In this document: in pieces, positions 11,608 to 21,755 of the stretch | Layout of the letters: every line of letters begins with the position of its first letter | Position numbering within the stretch: the stretch's first letter is position 1 | Source: Paragorgia papillata | Taxonomy: Eukaryota > Cnidaria > Anthozoa > Scleralcyonacea > Coralliidae | DNA: 64,000 nt | Assembly: GCA_035771165.1 (NCBI GenBank) | Contig: JAWNZC010000122.1 | Coordinates: 1,202,001-1,266,000 of the forward strand | Reading direction: 5' to 3' | Position numbers and translations under genes: made by a program | The notes under the pieces: generated by a model | What the model saw: the letters and a program-made list of their open reading frames with translations, nothing else | Database searches by the model: none | What the model was told of the DNA's origin: nothing

Positions 11608-12326
11608 AATAGGCCGTACCCACTATGACGTCAGTGGACAAAAAGTGCGCGAAGTAGTCTGGTGTTAGTAGTTAAATTTTGCATACCGGCATTCTAAATT
11701 TTCAACATGGACGCTGTTGAAGTAGAGTGTGCTTTAGCACTTTGCAGTCTTTCAGAGGCTGTTGAAACAGATGAAAACCCTAGCTTTTCTCAAAGCTCTT
11801 GTCCCGGTGGACAGATGTCTGACAGCCCTGAAATGGCGGCAATTTGACGATGGGCCGATGGGCCTTTGGAGCAACATTGTCGGGCATTGTTTGGCTGTTC
11901 TTCACCAATTTGTTTTCCAGCTTCGCAAGGGTAAAACAAGGAAAGTATTTCGAAGACTTTGTCCAGCCTTTGCAGTCGCCATGCAAAGCACTGCCATCGT
12001 TTGTCTCGCTTCGGTCTTGCTGTGTTGTTCCACTGTCCATTGTAAACACCAGACTTGGCTCGCCTTCAACAGCGTCAGGATAATAAACAACATCACCAGA
12101 AGCGCTTACAACATTCCCAATATCATCTTCACGACCCGTGCAAGAGTTTTGAAAAAAAACTAGGGTCGTCAAGAATGATTTCAGAATGTAAAACATCACA
12201 GGAAGTGTTAGAGCTGTCGCGAGCAGCTGAAGCAAGCGCCATTTTGAAACTTGCCAATTTAACTACCAAGACCAGACTACTTCGCGCGCTTTTTGTCCAC
12301 TGACGTCATAGTGGGTACGGTCTATT
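11608..12326. mobile_element. Non-autonomous DNA transposon with about 60-bp TIRs
   Basis: The left end AATAGGCCGTACCCACTATG, continuing through TGACGTCAGTGGACAAAAAG, is matched in reverse complement by the right end, with a few mismatches over about 60 bp. A 151-codon open frame on the minus strand (12235-11780) fills much of the interior and could be a transposon-derived remnant, but I recognise no domain. The target duplication is unclear. Confidence 0.7.
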
Positions 12327-12540
12327 GTCTTTTGATATTTTGTGTTAATTTGTATAGTAGGTGCTACACTAAAAATGTACTGTGAAGTTGTTAAAGGAAT
12401 TTTCTTTGAGATAAATTAGAGTTTTTTTAAATAAGTGACGTTATTATTTAAAAAAATAGCGATGTAGTCACTTGCAAGCATGGGTATATTAAAAATTTTA
12501 ACCAGCAATAATCAGAAATTAGTTTTAAGCACACTTTACT

Positions 12541-12567
12541 CTGATGAAGGGCTTCGCTCGAAACGTC
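12541..12567 (+). ncRNA. Hammerhead-like core (Penelope-type terminal repeat)
   Basis: CTGATGA is followed, 12 nt later, by GAAAC then GTC. The intervening segment can form about three base pairs closed by a CTTCG loop. This matches the minimal type I hammerhead core reported in Penelope-like retroelements. Self-cleavage is not demonstrated. Confidence 0.45.
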
Positions 12568-12617
12568 AGTATTTCGTTATCAAAACTATTCTCGGCAGTT
12601 TACCACGTTTTTACTTT

Positions 12618-13145
12618 GATCTCAACCTCGTACCCAGGGCATTTTGCCTCCACGTCGCGAGTTCGGCGAAAATGGCCCTGGCATCGGCTGGTCACGTGAC
12701 ACCCAGAATTTTGGGGTGTTATGGCAAGAAAATTTATGCGGCTTTTGTGTTTTGCTCTTTGTATAATACGTATGCATGAATAATAAATAGAAATATTCAA
12801 CGCTTTGTCGAGTCACTCATGTGAAGCCTTCACCAGAAAAGCAACTGGGCTAGCATTATTCATCATGATACTCCCACGATTATCCAGAAGACATGTAAAT
12901 GTCATGAACAAACATACATCTAATGTTGTTCTTGACTATAACCAAAGCTATCGTTTCCATTCTTTGAGTAAACTTTGCAGAGTGGATCCCATTGCAATTC
13001 AAATTTCCTGAATAAATTATACTCTATCTGAATTAATCGGGTTCTTAAACCGGCCAATCAGATTATAGAATCGACCAGCCGATGCCAGGGCCATTTTCGC
13101 CGACATCCCGACGTGGAGGCAAAATGACCTGGGGACGAGGTTGCT
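12618..13145. mobile_element. Fold-back element with about 70-bp arms
   Basis: CATTTTGCCTCCACGTCG and AAATGGCCCTGGCATCGGC at 12637-12690 are mirrored at 13075-13135 with few differences. About 380 bp of unrelated sequence lies between the arms. Confidence 0.7.
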
Positions 13146-13407
13146 TTGATCTATTTCAAACTCATTAATAATTAATGAGATAATCAGCCAATTACAATAG
13201 TTCATTCAATCACCTGATGGAAGTTGGATACTCCAATAAATCCCAAGATATTAGATGAAAACCGGTGTTCATCTAATTTTTAAGATCTCAATTATCCATG
13301 CAAGATAAGATCTAAGTTGATGTATCAATGAATTTTACACACACTCATGAATAAAATCTCATGAGGGTTTATTTTAATAAACTTTTTCAATTGAAATCGC
13401 TCGATTG

Positions 13408-13763
13408 AGATGCCATATCAACAACTCGTTTATCGTGTTTCGTCAGGGGAATCCAAACACTCGAAAACAACACTGCAAATTCCCAAAAACTTGTTTTAAG
13501 AAAAAAATACTTGTTTTAAGATTTTCTTGTCCCGTTTGCAAGATAGTTATCTTACTGCGGTTTTTTGACAAGATATTTTGTCTTAAAACAAGATTAAATA
13601 TCTTAAAACAAGAAATAAAATCTCAAAAGAAGAAAAATTATCTTGACAAGAATTGGAGGTTTTGCAGTGAATAAGACGACTCGGCCTTCGGCCTCGTGCT
13701 TTCATCATGTTTTCTCGTGTTTGGATCCCCTGATGAAACACGGTAAACGAGTTGTTGATATAT
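13408..13763. mobile_element. Palindrome with a MITE inserted in its loop
   Basis: The outer arms (ATATCAACAACTCGTTTA...GGAATCCAAACACTCG on the left) are mirrored at 13700-13763. In the loop at 13470-13668 sits a smaller element with CACTGCAAA inverted ends and CTTGTTTTAAG repeats, the same family as 10795-10985. Confidence 0.65.
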
Positions 13764-14033
13764 TACATCTTAAACACTGCCTACGCAGCACTCTTTTTCG
13801 GTATTTTTTTTGTATTTATGCAATAACGAAGAGAATTAAGTGAAAACCAGATGCGTATGTAGTGTTGTAAACACTGTTTCTTTCCCGAAACCTCATTTCT
13901 ATTTTGACGTCACTTCCGGTATGTAGTTACCAACTTTGACAGCGAAATACTCCACGAAGATGAAATTTTGAAGCAACAAAATATATTGCAATTTTGCTCA
14001 GAAGAACCCAAAAATAAGAATATTTATTATATG

Positions 14034-14990
14034 GCACAACTTACTTCCGTTGAAATCGTGTGTTCTCATTGGCTGATACGCGTCACGTGCCGGTCGATTT
14101 TCCCATAATCGACCGCGGTCGATTACGGGTTTTGCCAGCCTTTTTTGTTTACACAAGAACAACGAAATAGAACAGCAAAAATTTTGTGAATTCAATAACC
14201 TAAGGACTAAATCATGTATGAGTGGGGCGGTGAACAATCTGGAAGCGAGTTTTAGGATTCCGAAAGCGATGACAACAAGAGGAACAACATTGAAAACGAT
14301 GAGTCTATGTCACACGCTCGATGTCACACTAAGGCCCCAGTTACACGATACCGGATTACTCTCGGAATGTATCGGATTCGGCCGCACGGCAACCGGAACG
14401 TATCGGATTAATTTTCATATCACCTCCGAAGCGGAGTGATTTCCCCACGATGGCACGTATCGGATTGCCACGGTATCGTGTAACCAGAAGGCCTAACCGG
14501 TATGAAAAGTAATCCGGTATCGTGTAACTGGGGCCTATCATGTAAGGTACTGTAAGGTATGTTGTTTCAAAATGCCATATTGATAAACTTCTTATTAACC
14601 TCGTCCGCTTGGTCATCATGGTCATCACCCTCTCGGCACTGTGAGAGGGCATTACGTCCTTTTTAATGACCTGCAAGTTTTGGCGGGAAAATTACTGAGT
14701 TGATTTGAATGAAAATAAAAGCGAATTAGATATATTCAAGCTCAAAAGTAAGAACTAAGGTGAACAGCGACACCTGATCAAGACAAATGTAGAACTAAAA
14801 ACAGATAAGAAAACAAACCAAAAGCCATATAATAAAAGGCTTATTAACCTCGTTTTCTCGGTCTGTACGGGAAAGTATTTGCCCTCGGTTTCTCTCGCAC
14901 AAACCTCGCTCCTTCGTCGCTCGGTCTGTACGAAAACCTCAGGCAAATACTTTCACGTACAGACCCCGAACTCGGTTAATAAGCCTTTAA
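14034..14990. repeat. Cluster of fold-back elements
   Basis: Element 14338-14536 has inverted ends of about 27 bp starting GGCCCCAGTTACACGATACC. Element 14820-14990 is a hairpin with arms carrying AAGGCTTATTAACC and CGGTCTGTACG. The stretch 14034-14140 is distantly related to repeat Y. No gene is seen. Confidence 0.65.
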
Positions 14991-15083
14991 TAAAATCCCC
15001 ACAGGTGAAATAGGCACTTTAAAATCCACTTAAAACAAACGTAAAAAATTGCAACTGCAGTGGTATACAAAGACATCAACTTT

Positions 15084-15089
15084 TTTATT
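15084..15089 (-). terminator. Possible poly(A) signal of the arylsulfatase-like gene
   Basis: AATAAA on the minus strand lies about 240 bp downstream of the stop codon at 15331. It is the only well-placed hexamer I noticed; AT-rich sequence makes chance occurrence likely. Confidence 0.3.
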
Positions 15090-15330
15090 TTCTGTTCGTT
15101 TCTTATATAATTTATTTGGACGAAAATATAGAGTTATCTATAATTTATGCGTTTGACAAATATCTCGCCCAGTTATTGATCTATCTAATCCAGTTTTTTT
15201 TAAATTTCTTTGTTGAATACATTTTGTTTTTCTTTTGGCGGTTTATCTTGCAAAAAGCAACGCGACACATGTATTTTTATTTCGTTTGAATCATGTTTTC
15301 CCTACGAGATTTGTACAAAACAAAAACATT

Positions 15331-18300
15331 TCACGATGTTCCTCCGCCATCTCGGTTTTTCGGCCTTTGAAAATGCCTAGCGACAACGGCGATCATCGCG
15401 ACCAGTGCGACACCCACGACCATTGCCGAAGCAATAACGACGATAACAACCGAGGACACGACGACGGCGTTATCAGATGATTCCAGTTGAACCGGTTTTT
15501 CACAATTGGTGTCATTCTTCTTTGTTATGACCGTTGCGTTACGTTTCAAATGTTGAACTGGAATCTTCTTGGGTTTGTCTTTGATGGTGATCTGTTTTAC
15601 AACCGTGTCCACGTGTTTCGGCGTTTTTACGACAGACACCTTTTTCTCGTGTTGTAGCTTTTTCTTCACTTTATGTTCTGGTTTTGGCGTTTCATCAATA
15701 ATATCTGTAACCTCAGTATAACTAGACGAATCTTCAACTTTGTCAGCTGGTTTCTTTTTTGGTGAAGGCACATCGGACTTTGGAGTGACCAGTTTATTAT
15801 AGTGATGGTGTGGCACCTTGTTGCTTTCAGGGGTGTGCAGCTTTTTGCTAAGTGCATCGTCCATAAGCCATTCTGTATCACCAGTTTCTGTACCCTTGAC
15901 GTGGAACTTATGTCCATCCATTACAATATCACCTTCGAAGTTGTGAGCAACAGAAGAAATTTTCCCAGGAGTTTGCACCGCTTCGGGTGGTTTGAAGAAG
16001 GTGGAAAGAGGTGATGGTGCCCGTGGTGGTGGTGGTGGCGGTGGTGGTGTTAGTTTCTTCGAAGTCGCCAGTCCAGACCCTGTTTCACTCTTATCATTGT
16101 TACTTGATAGTTGCTTGCTAGTTGTTTTTGTCCCTGAATTATCCAGGTCGATGACGTCATACACGTTCGCCATATTCACTTTAGATCCTTGGTTATCTGG
16201 AAGGTTATCCGTTTCATCAATGACGTCATAAACCTGAGGCAGATCGATCTTCATCTCGTTCGAGTGGAGTTTAGCCCCCAGACTCTTATCACTTCCGGCG
16301 GGTTTATCACTGATGACATCACCGAGACTCAGTGGAGCCATGTTCTTTACTGATTGGACGGTCTCGGGGTTTTTAGTGGGGAACATAAACTCTTGTGTAG
16401 GAGCGATTGTCGGAGAAAACCCACTACCAATATCGTCCATTAACATATTTTGTATATCAATCTCGGGTATATCAGTCGGTTTAAGAAATGTCGAGGGATC
16501 ACTGGTGGTTTCAAGATACTGCATACTGGAAGACTCTGTGGTAACTGGAATAAACGGCGCCTTGGTGGGAGATTGTTTCGCATTGATTAAATTACCAATG
16601 CCTTCAATGATTATGTTCGGGCGAACCGTTTGGACGGTTGTTTGGGGAGGTTTGTCTTTGTGTGGTTCTAAGGAAGTGTGATGATGGGTTGAGACTGGTT
16701 TCTTATGAATAGATTTTGGAGACGTTAGCATATTTTGGATGTTGATAGCTGGTAGAGGTGGGGGTGGAGGTGGGAGATGGGGTGGTGGAGGTGGTGGCGG
16801 TGGTGGTGGTGGTGGTGGAGGTGGTGGAGGTGGTGGTGGTGGTGGTGGTGGTGGAGGTGGTGGAGGTGGTGGTGGTGGTGGTGGTGGATGTGGGGGTGGT
16901 ACTTTAGGATGATGGTGATGCAGTACAACATGCTGTGTAGGTTTATGCACAACTTTTGTTACATTTTGATGGTTGTGTTGTCCCATGAGAGTAACGTTTA
17001 ACGCGTGTTTGGCCTTCTCCTTGAAAATCTTTTCGTTGTCTGGTGGGCTGAACGGGGCACTGCTTCCGCCATGATCGTTTAACTTTAAGTCGGCCATAGG
17101 ATCGGGATACACGAAATTCGCGTTGGTTTTAGGTAACTGTGGGCTATCTCTCCAGTATGTCCAACTGCCATCGTGAAGATCGGGTCTGGACGAATTATCC
17201 GACTCGGGGTATATCGGCGCTGAAGAGGTATTGGCGAAATGATTGAAACGTTCCAACATCACTTTCATCGTGTTCGGCATGATCTCGGCAATATTGTGGT
17301 ACTCGCACGGATCCCACTTAATGTTAAACAAACATGGTTTCTCGCGTGGTTTACACACCGGCGCATGCGTGAAAAGTAGCGGATGCGGTTCACGTATGGT
17401 ACAGTCTACGGTCGTTCCCTCGATCAGTTGTCGTCTCTTGCGTTTGTCTTGCCATTTTGGTGTCGGAGCGCCGGGACGTGGGAACCAATCTCCGTAGAAC
17501 CTGTCATCCTGGTTCACAATCAGCTTGTAATCTCCGACTCTCAATGCTCCTGCTAATTTAGCGAGTGTGTCTACACCATGAAGAACCTCAAAACGAGGCG
17601 ATGGACTAGCAATAGATAAAGCGTCCCAGACATTGTAGCCATCTATTTTACCAAGAGACAGGACATTGCCACCCCCTGCTGCATACAGTGTTGGCAGCCA
17701 ATCACTGGCGTGGATAAGTTCATCGCAAACACGGCCTGCGGAAGAATGGAGACGAATGGTAAGTTACGATATTAAAAAATAACCCATTGGGTCGTCACTA
17801 AAACGGATCAATCAAAAGGTGGACAGTCTTTTCCCAAATATGTTGTCAAATATGTTTTTTTCAAAAAGCTAGGTGGCAAACCAAGTTTCTGATTAGCATT
17901 AACGTTTTTTAGGTTACCCAGAAGATTGCAAAAATCTTGAGGCTCAATCTTGAGCCTCTTTTTAGCACAAACAAGGCTATTAAACGCCTTTACTTTTTAA
18001 CCGATTTTGGCCATTTTTTCAACTTTTGAAACAAAGCTAAAATATGAATATTTAGCACAAATAAAGCCTTCTTGTTGCATCAGAAGCTAAAAAATGGCTT
18101 TATTTGTGCTAAATAATCGTTTTTTGACCTCATTTTTAACTGATTGAAAAAATAGCCAAAATCTGTCAAAAAGTAACCGGGTTAGGCTTTACTTTAAATG
18201 AAGTATTTAAATGGATAATTTAGCCCAAATACAGGCATAAACGACATATTTTGGAAAAGCCGCGGAAAGACTGAGAGGTTCTTTTTGAGTCATCCCTTAG

Positions 18301-18692
18301 TGACGACCAAATCATTGTGCTAAAAAATTAACCGAACTCTTACCTTTCATTTTTAGCAACGGACTATAGACGAAACTAACTCCACGCACTCCTCCCTCCC
18401 AAAACGTATTCTTGCTCCCTCGTAGGGGATAATTTGAACCAGCGCTGTTTTCATATCCACCAGCGGCTGCACCATTGTCAGTTGTAAATACGAGAATTGT
18501 ATTCTTCATCATTCCCTTAGCAATAAGGGCATCTGTTATTTTTTGTAAAGATTCATCCAGAGTCGCTACCATTCCTAAAAGAATGAAAACGTTTACAGTA
18601 TTGCATAATGGATCGACAATGTGAATTTCAACCTCAACTGATTGATTGATTGACTGATTGATTGACTGATTGATTGACTGATTGATTGTATG

Positions 18693-18733
<41 letters not shown>

Positions 18734-18788
18734 CTGATTGACTGATTGATTGTATGGTTAATTGATTAATTGATTGGTTAATTAATTA

Positions 18789-18841
<53 letters not shown>

Positions 18842-19127
18842 CAGCAACTTACCAGCAAATGTTCTTCGTGATCGATCCTTTATTCCAGCAAACTGTTTAA
18901 CATATTTCTTAGGCACCTGAAGTGGATCGTCTCCGTTCCCAACATGGACGGCTTGGTGAGCCACGTATAAAAATAGTGGTTTTTCACCATTATAATGGTC
19001 AATAATTTGTGTTGCCTCTTTTGTAAAAAGTTCGGTGCTATATGAGCCACTTTCGTTGTATACCAACTAGAATAGAGAACGCATATGTTTAAATTTAGAA
19101 CTAACAAACGAACGAACGAACGAACGA

Positions 19128-19158
<31 letters not shown>

Positions 19159-21706
19159 AACCAACCAACAAACAAACAAACAAACGAACGAACGAACGAA
19201 CGAACGAACGAACGAACGAACAAACAAACAAACAAATAAACGAACGAACGAACGAGCGAACGAACAAACAAACAAACAAACAAACAAACAAACAAACAAA
19301 CAAACAAACAAACAAAACCAAAAATAAACAAAGAACAAACAAATATGACGTTACCTGAAGATCTCTTCGTAAATCTAACCCATAGCCATTATCGTATGAA
19401 ACATGGGAATAATAGTCCTCGGTATTCGTCCAGAAACCAAAAAATGAGTCAAACCCACGATATGTTGGTGTGTATTCTTTTGCAAAGAACCCCAAATGCC
19501 ACTGTACCGATAAAGAAAGTATGGTTAGTTTGAATTCAGCATCAGGATTGTCAACATATCGCTGTTTTACTGAGTGCAGGGTCGTGCATTTTAAAGTGTG
19601 TATAAACTCAAATATGATATTACTGATATGGATTCTATGTAAAAAGCCAACCGCACACGAGAGCAACTAGCTGAGCTAACCGCCTCGCGAGGCCATTTGC
19701 TCAGCAAGATTCTCTCGTGCGCGCGTCGTTTTTCCTGGGAATTTGACCTCGTGAGGCTGTGAGACAAATATCCATCGTGTTTGATATAATTGAATGCCAA
19801 AATATTTTCTCACTTGAGCTTCTATTTCTTGTTATATTGAGGTTTGTATTTCCAAAATGTTAATGAGGATGACGTCAATGTAGGCATTTGTGTGTGTTTT
19901 TTTCTTTTCTAGCTTATGATAAACCGCTTGAAGATTTTAATGAAAAAATGATAAAATACAGAATATACTATTCAAATATTACATTAACATGTGAATTGGG
20001 TAATATTTCTGCTGTAACGAAACACTGCGTATGCAAATTATGCCTACATAGACGTCATTCTCATTACTATTTTGGAAATACAAACCTCAATATAACAACA
20101 AATAAAAGTTCAATTCAAAAAATATTTTGACATTCAACTATACACATTAAATAGAATCCATATGCAGTGATATCATATTTGGGTTTATAAGTTCTTTAAT
20201 GGTTCTGATATACCTTTCCCACACCGCGTGCACTGTATCCCAGTTGTCTTAAACGGTCGGGCAGAAATGACTCGGTCAGCGGTATGCCTGTTGGTTGCTG
20301 GTTGTGAAAGACATCGTGTTGCACACCTTAAAATAACAAATTGAAACGGGATATTACACGGTGGCGAGAAGATATGAATTTTATGTTCGAGTGGCAAGGA
20401 CAATATCTCACGAGTGAGATATTGCTCTTGCCACGAGAACATAAAATCCATATCTTTGTGTAATGTTCTATTTATTATATGGACAATGAAATTGTGCGTG
20501 GAAGTGATGTTGATAAACTGGGTTTAATGCAAAAACTACAACCACTTGACCAAAAACTTTTAGAAAATACAAATGAAAAATACAACAGCTTATTCGAATA
20601 CGTTATTTTACGTGAAAAACTGAATTAAGAGAAGTTACTGGCTCACTAATTTACTTGATTCGAAACTTGCGGCAAAAGGCGTAAATTTTGACTTATCGAT
20701 ATGTCACTCGCGAGCGTTACATATGAGAAATACGCCACTCGGTTCCCGGATGTAGTGAAATATGGATTCTACGAGTGTTTTAGTTACTAGTAAAATACTC
20801 TTCTCCATATAATAAAAAGCCTTATTAATTAATGAGGTGAGTGGATGATATTACGTCAATGGAAAACATGTCAGAAGCCTTTCCGACTTCACAGTCCTCA
20901 CTACTTCCTATTTGGACCAGAGCATAGTCAATCGAGATATGGTCTGGAAACTCAACTAAAGTCTTTGGTCTATCTTTTTCTTCGCCTTTATGCATTTTTG
21001 CGCACGGTGCACGGTCAATGAACACATTGTAATTTTAGTATAATGAACGAATTGTCCAATAGCAACGTTTCAGTTCAATCACTTAACCGTGCTATTTAAA
21101 TATTAATAAACCTAAAACAAAGGATGTGCACGGTGTAAGGTACGGTTCAACATAAAATCCCAGCTCATTATAGGCGCTTTGAAGTTTGCCGAGTTTCCAG
21201 ACCATATCTCGATTGACTATGACCAGAGGTATGCTCAACATAAACGCACAAAACAGGAAATCATTATAACTTTCGTTATGATACAATAAGGTCTTTCTGC
21301 AAGCTAGCAGCAAAAACAGTACTAGTGCAATCTGGAACTTACCAAGCCGACTGGCGTACTTTCCAGTCATGAATGCCGCTCTACTTGGTGTAGAAAGCGG
21401 TGAAACGTAATAATTATTGAGGGTTACTCCTTCTTTTGCTAGGCGATCCAACGTTGGCGTTGGAATTTGATCAGAACCGTGAAAACTTACATCATCCCAT
21501 CCCTAAAGTAGAAACAGATTCGAGAGTAATAAAGACACGTTACATTACTAAAGGAGAACTGTAAGTATCACCTAGACACATGCATATTTATATTTTTGAA
21601 AGTATTCGAATTTAAGTATTCCAAAACAAACAAATAATAAACAAACAAACAAACAAACAAACAAACAGACAAACAAACAAACAGACAAACAAACAAGCTA
21701 ACAACC

Positions 21707-21755
<49 letters not shown>

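Noticed and set aside
11762..12163. 133-codon + frame as a host gene
   Set aside because: It lies within the 11608-12326 TIR element, overlaps a longer minus frame, and shows no domain or splice sites.
16725..17001. His-rich minus frame and Trp-rich plus frame
   Set aside because: Shadows of the polyproline-coding stretch in the sulfatase-like exon.
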